From positions 310,001-374,000 of the forward strand of contig NZ_CP047593.1 of NCBI RefSeq assembly GCF_009905215.1: 64,000 nucleotides of DNA. Reading direction: 5' to 3'. The position numbers and the translations under genes are program-made. Under the pieces are notes generated by a model. It saw only the letters and a list, made by a program, of their open reading frames with translations, was not told where the DNA came from and did no database searches. Each line of letters starts with the position of its first letter. The stretch's first letter is position 1. The stretch comes from Tichowtungia aerotolerans. Lineage in GTDB: Bacteria; Verrucomicrobiota; Kiritimatiellia; Kiritimatiellales; Tichowtungiaceae. This document shows, piece after piece, positions 57,939-64,000 of this stretch.

Positions 57939-58325
57939 ATGAAATTCGGATGTTTTCTCGCCTTGCTTTTGCTGCCAATCACACTGGTGATCCAGACAGA
58001 AAGAAACCGCCGGCGCCGCGCCGCCATCCCGCCAGATCAACTGAAGGAAATGGACGAAGAGGTCAAGTATGGTCCCTACGCTCCCAACCTGAAATGCATT
58101 TACTGTAAAACCAAAGGAAAAGTCCGCCGCAAGCGGGAGGATTACTATGTAAACAACGGCCCGGCAAAAAACTCCACAGAAGGAGTTAAATACCTTTTCT
58201 CACTCATGGGAGCAGGACGTTACGGTGCTGCTGGAGCAACCAAATGTGAAGAACGCTGTTTTGCCCACTGTATGAACTGCGGCAATCACTGGGAAATGCT
58301 GGTCAAAGACCAGGAAACCTCCTGA
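57939..58325 (+). CDS. Small protein with putative zinc-binding cysteines
   Basis: A 128-residue protein with a hydrophobic N-terminus ('FGCFLALLLLPITLVIQ', probably a signal or anchor) and two Cys pairs, 'CIYCKTKG' (about 56-63) and 'CFAHCMNCGNHW' (about 108-119). The middle 'YLFSLMGAGRYGAAGATKC' is glycine-rich. It looks like a membrane-tethered zinc ribbon. No family is recognised. Confidence 0.7.
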   Translation: MKFGCFLALLLLPITLVIQTERNRRRRAAIPPDQLKEMDEEVKYGPYAPNLKCIYCKTKGKVRRKREDYYVNNGPAKNSTEGVKYLFSLMGAGRYGAAGATKCEERCFAHCMNCGNHWEMLVKDQETS

Positions 58326-58373
58326 CCTTTTCAATGTCCAGACCTGGGAAAACCTGAGGACTGATACAACCAG

Positions 58374-58547
58374 TCAAGCTTCGTGAATGCAACTGACCGG
58401 GCAGACCGGTTCACAGGCACCGCAGTCGATGCAGTCGTCGGCTTTGATAAAGCGTTTTTCGTCGATTTCGGAAATACACTCCACCGGACAGACCGGCTCG
58501 CAGGCCCCACAGTTGATACATTCATCTTTTTCTATGATACGTGGCAT
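58374..58547 (-). CDS. Small 2[4Fe-4S] ferredoxin
   Basis: A 57-residue ferredoxin, short but clear. Two matching clusters read '[16 protein letters not shown]' and '[16 protein letters not shown]', each with CxxCxxCxxxCP. The start [10 protein letters not shown] at 58547 has an AGGAG ribosome site. Clostridial-type ferredoxins of this size carry low-potential electrons in anaerobes, which fits an anaerobic or facultative lifestyle. It is transcribed alone. Confidence 0.95.
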   Translation of the reverse strand: MPRIIEKDECINCGACEPVCPVECISEIDEKRFIKADDCIDCGACEPVCPVSCIHEA

Positions 58548-58673
58548 GGTGTTCTCCTCTCCCGTTTTTCGTCATCAGCCGTCCCGGCCGTTGAACGAAG
58601 CCTGACCATACATAACGACGGCGCCATCTGCAACCCGGACGCCGGCTTTTTCTATGCCTGAAAAAACTGTACG

Positions 58674-58696
58674 TTTTTTCCAAACATTGGAAAAAA
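58674..58696. repeat. Extended dispersed palindrome upstream of ymdB
   Basis: TTTTTTCCAA-ACA-TTGGAAAAAA is a perfect 23-bp palindrome, the longest copy in the window. It ends 19 bp before the ymdB ATG, where it could act as an operator. Confidence 0.85.
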
Positions 58697-58715
58697 GTCA
58701 GGTATGCTATGCGGT

Positions 58716-59486
58716 ATGAAAATTTTGTTTACAGGCGATATGGTCGGCAGTGCGGGCCGGCAGGTTTTCCAGCGGGTCATCGAAAAGCTGCGTGCTGAGG
58801 GCCGCGTTGATTTAGTCATTGCGAACGCCGAAAACGGCGCGGGCGGGCGCGGACCGTCACCGGAGATCGCCGAAGCTCTTTTGAACGCCGGCGCGGCCGC
58901 TCTCACACTGGGCGACCACACATACGATGATCGCAAGCTGATTCCTATGCTTGAAACCGAATCCCGGATTGTTCGCCCGGCCAACCTTCCGCCGGGATCT
59001 GCCGGCCGCGGCATGACCACGCTCGAAACAGACGAAGGACCGATCTGCCTGATTTCACTGATCGGACGTGTTTTTCTGGATCCGGCCGACTGTCCGTTCC
59101 GCATTGCCGACAAACTGCTCAATCTCTGCAGCGCAAAAACCATCTTTGTTGATTTTCACGCTGAAGCGACATCGGAAAAGATTGCACTGGGTCGCTATCT
59201 CGACGGGCGGGTTACCGGCGTGTTCGGAACGCACACACATGTCCAGACCTCGGATGAAACGATCCTTCCGGGCGGCACCGCGTATATTACCGACCTGGGG
59301 ATGACCGGCCCGAAAGATTCCGTGATCGGCCGGGACGTCGAACCGGTTATTCAGAAGTTTATCACCGGCATGCCGCAGAAGTTCGATGTTTCCAAAAAAG
59401 ATCCCGCGCTCGAAGGCGTTATTGTGGATGTGGATGTTGCCACCGGAAAAGCGCGCAGTATTGAACGAATCCGAGAACGGGCCTAA
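58716..59486 (+). CDS. ymdB: YmdB-family metallophosphoesterase
   Basis: A 256-residue calcineurin-like phosphodiesterase; in Bacillus YmdB acts on cyclic AMP and controls biofilm fate. Metal ligands D8, E39 and N40 ('ANAENGAGGRG') and the histidine motifs 'DFHAEATSEK' and 'GTHTHVQTSD' are present. The usual GNH at residues 66-68 reads GDH, replacing the conserved asparagine ligand at 67 by aspartate. ATG 58716 begins the first strand (MKILFTGDMVG). It lies 38 bp before yceH. Confidence 0.9.
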   Translation: MKILFTGDMVGSAGRQVFQRVIEKLRAEGRVDLVIANAENGAGGRGPSPEIAEALLNAGAAALTLGDHTYDDRKLIPMLETESRIVRPANLPPGSAGRGMTTLETDEGPICLISLIGRVFLDPADCPFRIADKLLNLCSAKTIFVDFHAEATSEKIALGRYLDGRVTGVFGTHTHVQTSDETILPGGTAYITDLGMTGPKDSVIGRDVEPVIQKFITGMPQKFDVSKKDPALEGVIVDVDVATGKARSIERIRERA

Positions 59487-59524
59487 TATCCTCACCTATT
59501 GGATATTTATCAAAAGGAGTTGAG

Positions 59525-60193
59525 ATGGACGCACTGCTGAATCCTGTTGAAGCCCGGGTGCTCGGAGCTTTGGTTGAAAAAGAAATCACGACGCCGAGCT
59601 ATTATCCGTTAACACTTTCCTCTCTGGCGGCAGCATGCAACCAAAAGAGCAACCGCAATCCAGTGACGGATCTGTCCGATAAAGATATTGCCCGCGCCAC
59701 ATACAGCCTGCGGGAAAAACATCTTGCATGGGAAACGGCACCAGCCGGCTCTCGCGTCACCAAGTTCAGCCACAACATTCAACAGGAACTTCGGCTGTCT
59801 GACGAACAACAGGCCGTTTTATGCGAACTCATCCTGCGCGGACCTCAAACCATTGGAGAACTCCGCACGCACTGCGAACGCATGCATCCGCTGGGAGATA
59901 TTGCACAGGCCGCTGAAATCATACAGTCTCTGGTTGAACACCCAGACGGTGCTCTCGCGGTCAAACTGCCGCGAGAACCCGGCCGCCGCGAAAACCGCTA
60001 TGCGCACCTGCTGTGCGGAGAACCCGAAATCTCCGAAGAACCACCGGCTGAAATAAAACCGGCCGCCGCCGTACTGGAGGTTCGCGCCGAAAACGAACGC
60101 ATCGCCGAACTCGAAACCCAGGTGAAGGACCTCTGGTCCCAAATGAGCGAACTGTCCCGTCAGTTCGCCGAGTTCAAAGAGCAGTTTGATTAA
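59525..60193 (+). CDS. yceH: YceH-family protein (DUF480)
   Basis: A 222-residue protein with the diagnostic start 'LNPVEARVLGALVEKEITTPSYYPLTLSSLAAACNQKSNRNPV'-type sequence split into two winged-helix domains, then 'AVLCELILRGPQTIGELRTHCERMHP'. The last 40 residues form a coiled coil. A ribosome site AAGGAG precedes the ATG. Function is unknown in all organisms; the fold suggests DNA or protein binding. Confidence 0.93.
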   Translation: MDALLNPVEARVLGALVEKEITTPSYYPLTLSSLAAACNQKSNRNPVTDLSDKDIARATYSLREKHLAWETAPAGSRVTKFSHNIQQELRLSDEQQAVLCELILRGPQTIGELRTHCERMHPLGDIAQAAEIIQSLVEHPDGALAVKLPREPGRRENRYAHLLCGEPEISEEPPAEIKPAAAVLEVRAENERIAELETQVKDLWSQMSELSRQFAEFKEQFD

Positions 60194-60199
60194 GCGCAG

Positions 60200-61549
60200 A
60201 TGGACGAGAAACGCACCATCCTGAGCGTGGCGGAACTCAATCGAAAGGCGCGCCTGACGCTTGAAAACGCCATCGGAGAAGTGTGGGTTGAAGGTGAAAT
60301 CTCACGCCTGACCCGCCACGCCAGCGGCCACTGGTATTTTACACTCAAGGATGAAGCCGCTGCCGTTTCGTGCGCCATGTTCAAACAGAACAATATGATG
60401 GTTCTGTTCGAACCGAAAGACGGCGTCAAAGTGCGCGTGCTCGGCCAGACCAGCCTCTATGAAGCGCGCGGAAGCTATCAGTTGATCGTTCGCTCCATGG
60501 AAGACGCCGGCAAGGGCAACCTGCAGGAGCAGTTCGAAAAACTGAAAGCCAAACTGGCCGCCGAGGGTCTGTTCGATGCCGACCGCAAAAAGCCGCTCCC
60601 GGTGCTGCCGCGCAAAATCGGCGTGGTCACCTCCCCCACCGGTGCGGCCGTGCGCGACATCATCAACGTGCTCACCCGCCGTTTTCCGAACATTGAAATC
60701 CTGCTCGCGCCGGTTACGGTACAAGGAGAAGGCTCCGCACCGCGTATTGCCAAAGCAATTGAGTACCTGAATACACGTAATGATATTGATGTAATCATTG
60801 CCGGCCGCGGCGGTGGCAGCATTGAAGACCTGTGGGCGTTCAATGAAGAAGGGGTCGCACGCGCGATTGCATCATCCGACATCCCAGTGATTTCGGCGGT
60901 CGGTCACGAAATCGACTTCACCATCGCCGACTTTGTCGCCGACGTCCGCGCCCCGACGCCATCGGCCGCCGCCGAGCTGGCGGTTCCGGTGCAAAGCGAA
61001 CTTCAGGAGCAGGTGACCCGACTGACGGCACGGCTAAAAGGCTCGTTGAAAAACCGGGCTCTGGTCTTGCGCGAAAAAATTCCCGGACTGCGACAAGCCA
61101 TGAATCAGTGCCTGCGCTCCGGACTCCAGCAGCGTCAGCAGCGGATTGATGAAGCCGCCCTGCGGATGACCCATGAGCTGAAAAACTCGGTCACCATCCA
61201 GAAGCAACACCTGCCAAACTTACAACAATCCATGATGCACTCTCTGCAAAACGCCGTTGTCCGTAAAAAAGAGAAACTTCCGGGACTTCAGCAAACGATG
61301 ACTCATCGGCTTCAAAGTGCAGTTGCAGAGAAAAAACAGAACCTGAAACGGCTGGAAGCACAGCTGCGCGCACTGAGTCCGCTCGGTGTACTGGAACGCG
61401 GATACAGCCTCACTGAAACCGCGGACGGAAAAGTGATCCGTAACGCCGCTAACGTTAGCCGGGGCGACGTATTGAAAACCCGTTTTGCAAAAGGAACTGT
61501 CATTTCAGAAGTAAAAGGGAAGGAAACAAACAATGATCGAGAATCATAA
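60200..61549 (+). CDS. xseA: Exodeoxyribonuclease VII large subunit
   Basis: A 449-residue catalytic subunit of the single-strand exonuclease ExoVII. An N-terminal OB-fold domain ('GEVWVEGEISRLTRHASGHWYFTLKDE') precedes the catalytic core with 'GVVTSPTGAAVRDIINVLTRRFP', 'IIAGRGGGSIEDLWAFNEE' and 'SAVGHEIDFTIADFVADVRAPTPSAAAEL'. The C-terminal coiled coil contains three similar units (for example 'LPGLQQTMTHRLQSAVAEKKQ'). It ends in a 17-bp overlap with the next gene. Confidence 0.96.
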   Translation: MDEKRTILSVAELNRKARLTLENAIGEVWVEGEISRLTRHASGHWYFTLKDEAAAVSCAMFKQNNMMVLFEPKDGVKVRVLGQTSLYEARGSYQLIVRSMEDAGKGNLQEQFEKLKAKLAAEGLFDADRKKPLPVLPRKIGVVTSPTGAAVRDIINVLTRRFPNIEILLAPVTVQGEGSAPRIAKAIEYLNTRNDIDVIIAGRGGGSIEDLWAFNEEGVARAIASSDIPVISAVGHEIDFTIADFVADVRAPTPSAAAELAVPVQSELQEQVTRLTARLKGSLKNRALVLREKIPGLRQAMNQCLRSGLQQRQQRIDEAALRMTHELKNSVTIQKQHLPNLQQSMMHSLQNAVVRKKEKLPGLQQTMTHRLQSAVAEKKQNLKRLEAQLRALSPLGVLERGYSLTETADGKVIRNAANVSRGDVLKTRFAKGTVISEVKGKETNNDRES

Positions 61550-61997
61550 CTCAATGGATGCTATTGTTCAGGAACTTCGCAAAATCAAAATCTTTACAGG
61601 CATGACGGGAGTTGCGCTAACCATCATGTTAATTTTCACCATGCTCTCAACGTTGCTTTCCATCGGCGCGCTTGCTCTGATCATGCCGAACGTTCTAAAG
61701 ACACAAGCTGCCATGCTGGGAAAACAAAGTACCCAATCCTTTTCTGATCAAACCAGCGAACTGATCGAACAGGGAAAACTGGATGAAGCATCCGCCAGAA
61801 TTTCAGCGCGAAAAGAGACTCATCCCAACGATGCATATGCATATTATTATGAGGCTAAAATTCACCTGGCACAGGGGGAGCCAGAAAAAGCTCTTGTGGA
61901 ACTGGATAAAATTCGAGAGCTCGCCCCGTCCTGGAATAAAGAGTATACAGACCCCCTCATAGAATTGGCTGAAAAACGCATTGCCGAATCCAGGTAG
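61533..61997 (+). CDS. Small TM protein with TPR motif between xseA and xseB
   Basis: A 154-residue protein with one long hydrophobic segment ('LTIMLIFTMLSTLLSIGALALIM', about 29-51) and a C-terminal TPR-like pair ('EQGKLDEASARISARKETHPNDAYAYYYEAKIHLAQGEPEKALVELDKI'). The ATG has a GGAAGGA site at 9 bases. It is translationally linked to xseA but I know no connection with ExoVII. Confidence 0.8.
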   Translation: MIENHNSMDAIVQELRKIKIFTGMTGVALTIMLIFTMLSTLLSIGALALIMPNVLKTQAAMLGKQSTQSFSDQTSELIEQGKLDEASARISARKETHPNDAYAYYYEAKIHLAQGEPEKALVELDKIRELAPSWNKEYTDPLIELAEKRIAESR

Positions 61998-62019
61998 ATC
62001 CCGAATGGAAGGCCCCGTT

Positions 62020-62250
62020 ATGACTGAAAAAACTGTTGATTTTGAAAAATCCATGGAACGCCTCGAAACCATTGTGAATGAAATGGAAAGCGGCGAGCTC
62101 CCGCTCGAGCAGATGATCAAGCACTTCGAGGAAGGGTCGAAACTGGTGACCCTCTGCTCCACTAAGCTGACCGAAGTGGAACAGAAGATCGAAAAGCTGG
62201 TTAAAAAAGGCGACGGTCTCGGCACCGAGCCTTTCGAGCCGCAGGCTTAA
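62020..62250 (+). CDS. xseB: Exodeoxyribonuclease VII small subunit
   Basis: A 76-residue helical protein with the XseB pattern 'FEKSMERLETIVNEMESGELPLEQMIKHFEEG'. Several small subunits assemble on the coiled coil of XseA. ATG 62020 has GAAGG upstream; an in-frame ATG at 62005 is less well placed. Its stop overlaps the stop of the convergent pgmB-like gene by 3 bp. Confidence 0.95.
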   Translation: MTEKTVDFEKSMERLETIVNEMESGELPLEQMIKHFEEGSKLVTLCSTKLTEVEQKIEKLVKKGDGLGTEPFEPQA

Positions 62251-62885
62251 AAAATCGATCGGTCGACTGACTGGATATCTCTGGCGGAGTATGTGTTTTT
62301 GTCATACTCACAAACGGCATAAACACCCAGCGAATCCATATTTCCGGCAACGGCCGCATCAATACCGGCCTCGGCATCTTCAACGACCAGGCATTTTTCA
62401 GGAGCCACGCTGAGCATCTCTGCAGCTTTCAGGAAAACTTCCGGGTCGGGTTTGCTGTTTTCAATGTTGGTCCCGTCGGAGATGGCTTCGAAGGTATCGA
62501 ACATACCGATCTGCTTCAGAATGAATTTGGCGTTTTTGCTCGAAGAACCGATGGCGATCCTGATGCCGTTTCCGGTGAGAAAACCGAGAAAGTCCTTAAC
62601 GCCTTCAAACACGTGATCCGGCGTCAGATCCTGAAGTGACTCGCGGTAAAAATCGTTTTTAAAGGTGGCCATTTCGATCTTTTCATCTTCCGTATATTCC
62701 TTTTCCGCGCGCTCGAGAATAATCGCCAGGCTTTCCATTCGGCTTACGCCGCGCAGGCGCTCATTGATTTCGCGGTCAAAATAGATCCCTTCACGATCGG
62801 CCAGCTTTTTCCAAGCCTTGTAGTGAAAATCATCCGTGCTGAGAATCACCCCATCCAAATCAAAAAGTACGGCTTCGTATTTCAT
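62247..62885 (-). CDS. Beta-phosphoglucomutase-like HAD hydrolase
   Basis: A 212-residue HAD-superfamily enzyme. The nucleophile motif 'LFDLDGVI' (D9, D11), cap residues 'LRGVSRMESL', motif II 'IGSSSKNAKF', and 'KPDPEVFLKAAE' with 'VVEDAEAGIDAAVAG' match beta-phosphoglucomutase, which converts beta-glucose-1-phosphate to glucose-6-phosphate in maltose or trehalose use. Other sugar-phosphate phosphatases of this group cannot be excluded. It starts in ATGA overlap with the upstream aldo/keto reductase. Confidence 0.88.
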   Translation of the reverse strand: MKYEAVLFDLDGVILSTDDFHYKAWKKLADREGIYFDREINERLRGVSRMESLAIILERAEKEYTEDEKIEMATFKNDFYRESLQDLTPDHVFEGVKDFLGFLTGNGIRIAIGSSSKNAKFILKQIGMFDTFEAISDGTNIENSKPDPEVFLKAAEMLSVAPEKCLVVEDAEAGIDAAVAGNMDSLGVYAVCEYDKNTYSARDIQSVDRSIF

Positions 62886-63823
62886 CGTATTCCTTCAATT
62901 GTTTGTTCGAGTTTCTGCCGAAGTTCGGCATTAAGCGGTAAGTATTCTGCGGCAGCAATCGCCGCACGATAATCGTCGATATTTTTCGCACCCATGCAGA
63001 TGGTATGGGCTCCGGGATGATCCAGAATCCAGCGGATAGCGGCCTGTGCCATGGTCATACCTTCCGGCAGGCAGTCTGCCAACGGGGCAAAACGGGAATA
63101 GTCTTCGCTTTTGCACCAGTTGGACCGGTTGTCGTCAGAGCGAAATGCCGGGGTGTTCTGAAAATATTTTCCGCTGAGGCGGCCCTGTGCCATCACCCCG
63201 CGCACCTGCGTGCCGAGGCGGTTCTGCTGACAAAGTTTCCAAACATTGGAACTTTCATCCAGCAGATTGGAAGCAAACTGAACCACCTCAACAGCATCAT
63301 GTTTCACCATCGCCTCGATCAGTTCCGCATTGTTGGTGGAAATTCCGTACGAACGGATTTTTCCCTGCTCCCGCGCTTTTTCGAGCACCGCGCGGCCGTC
63401 ATCGATCCATTCCATTTCCGGCGCGCAGTGATAGAGATACACGTCAATAAAATCGGTACGAAGCCGTTTCAGCGATCCTTCAAGGCTGGGCATAATGGTT
63501 TCCGGTGCAGAACAGTCTTCTCGTGTGTTATTCGGCCCGACCCTGAACCCGAACTTTGTTGAAACGACCCATTGATCGCGGCGGTCCCGGAGCGCCTCGC
63601 CGACCCGCCGCTCCGATTCGCCTGCGCTGTACTGCTCTGCCGTATCGATGGCATTGACACCCAGATCGTCCAGTTCGTGAATCATGCGGATCACATCTTC
63701 TTTACCGGGATCGGGATGCCCGTCCGGCTTGCCGTCAAAAAAGAGCGGTCCGCCCAGCTGCCATGCACCGATTGTAATCGGCGACACTTCGATTCCTGTT
63801 TTCCCAAGTACATTCCGTTTCAT
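62882..63823 (-). CDS. Aldo/keto reductase
   Basis: A 313-residue NADPH-dependent reductase of the AKR superfamily. Catalytic residues sit in 'AIDTAEQYSAGESE' (Asp and Tyr) and 'WVVSTKFGF' (Lys). The cofactor motif near the end reads 'HTICMGAKNIDDYRAAIAA'. The start at 63823 overlaps the UbiA-family stop by 1 bp (TAATG). A dispersed palindrome (63236-63252) and a half-site lie in the gene. Its substrate is unknown, but pairing with the phosphoglucomutase-like gene suggests sugar metabolism. Confidence 0.92.
   Translation of the reverse strand: MKRNVLGKTGIEVSPITIGAWQLGGPLFFDGKPDGHPDPGKEDVIRMIHELDDLGVNAIDTAEQYSAGESERRVGEALRDRRDQWVVSTKFGFRVGPNNTREDCSAPETIMPSLEGSLKRLRTDFIDVYLYHCAPEMEWIDDGRAVLEKAREQGKIRSYGISTNNAELIEAMVKHDAVEVVQFASNLLDESSNVWKLCQQNRLGTQVRGVMAQGRLSGKYFQNTPAFRSDDNRSNWCKSEDYSRFAPLADCLPEGMTMAQAAIRWILDHPGAHTICMGAKNIDDYRAAIAAAEYLPLNAELRQKLEQTIEGIR
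63236..63273. repeat. Dispersed palindrome plus half-site 21 bp apart
   Basis: TTTCCAA-ACA-TTGGAAC (centre 63244, perfect core) and the half-site ATTGGAAG (implied centre 63265) inside the aldo/keto reductase gene. Confidence 0.65.
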
Positions 63824-64000
63824 TAAAAACTCCCCCAAATCAAAACCGCCACTCCCAGCGCCCCGAGCAGAAAGGTCTGTCGATCACGTGCGGCAAAATC
63901 GAGCGGATCATCGGAGAGAGCGCCGCGGATTGCAAGCAGCCAAATACGACTGATCCAATAAACAACCAGCGGACAGAGAAACCAGAGCACGTGCGGCGTC
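63823..64000 (-). CDS. UbiA-family prenyltransferase, C-terminal fragment
   Basis: The frame is open to the right edge, so only the last 58 residues are visible. They contain a membrane segment and the family tail ('YWISRIWLLAIRGALSDDP', then 'DFAARDRQTFLLGALGVAVL'), typical of UbiA-type prenyltransferases such as decaprenyl-phosphate phosphoribosyltransferases. The stop overlaps the start of the aldo/keto reductase gene, so the three genes probably form one operon. Confidence 0.75.
   Translation of the reverse strand, partial: TPHVLWFLCPLVVYWISRIWLLAIRGALSDDPLDFAARDRQTFLLGALGVAVLIWGSF

Overview
This 64 kb window is chromosomal DNA of a Gram-negative bacterium with an outer membrane (TolC-type channel, MacA/MacB-type pumps, ExbB/ExbD/TonB-type energisers, secreted proteins). 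A complete rRNA operon, the style of the 16S sequence, the SecA with a long middle insertion, and the mix of a sialate O-acetylesterase, a rhamnulokinase and Gld-type ABC genes point by inference to the PVC group (Verrucomicrobiota, probably Kiritimatiellota). The 16S gene at 12226-13800 would settle this.

Layout. 1-6.8 kb: a tripartite efflux operon (outer-membrane channel, ATPase, adaptor, permease, second adaptor) with a secreted beta-helix protein. 6.86-8.30 kb: a complete IS256-type insertion sequence with an exact 8-bp target duplication. 8.37-14.2 kb: an rRNA operon on the minus strand with three tandem promoters, boxA sites, processing stems, 16S, tRNA-Ala, tRNA-Ile, 23S, 5S and two terminators. 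14.9-22.7 kb: a SulP permease, a small unknown protein, an NhaD/ArsB-type carrier, an EIIA-CBS regulator and a CBS protein on the minus strand, then purine nucleoside phosphorylase, beta-carbonic anhydrase and cytidine deaminase, with guanine deaminase divergent. 22.7-30.5 kb: two membrane proteins, the acetylesterase, thymidine phosphorylase and rhamnulokinase. 30.5-35.2 kb: a GldA/GldF/GldG plus DUF4340 ABC operon. 35.5-38.8 kb: tRNA-Ser and a large hybrid sensor kinase. 38.9-43.4 kb: a restriction-modification island (Vsr, C5-methyltransferase, two HNH nucleases, two tiny coupled genes) bordered by degenerate repeats. 43.5-50.8 kb: uvrA and a TPR-ExbB-ExbD-TonB-like operon. 50.8-64 kb: a FetAB-like exporter, ilvD, secA, an FKBP isomerase, a small ferredoxin, ymdB, yceH, xseA/xseB, a beta-phosphoglucomutase-like enzyme, an aldo/keto reductase and the end of a UbiA-family gene at the right edge.

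The most striking signal is not a gene. A 17-bp palindrome, TTTCCAANNNTTGGAAA, occurs at least 14 times with a perfect 12-base core and about ten more times in weaker form. It lies inside coding sequences, between genes and inside a terminator stem. Several copies are paired at about 21-22, 31-32, 42 or 51 bp, close to whole helical turns. I saw none in the insertion sequence, the rRNA operon, the SulP cluster or the genes of the restriction island. This looks like a genome-wide protein-binding site or a proliferating palindrome, and is the best candidate here for something undescribed.
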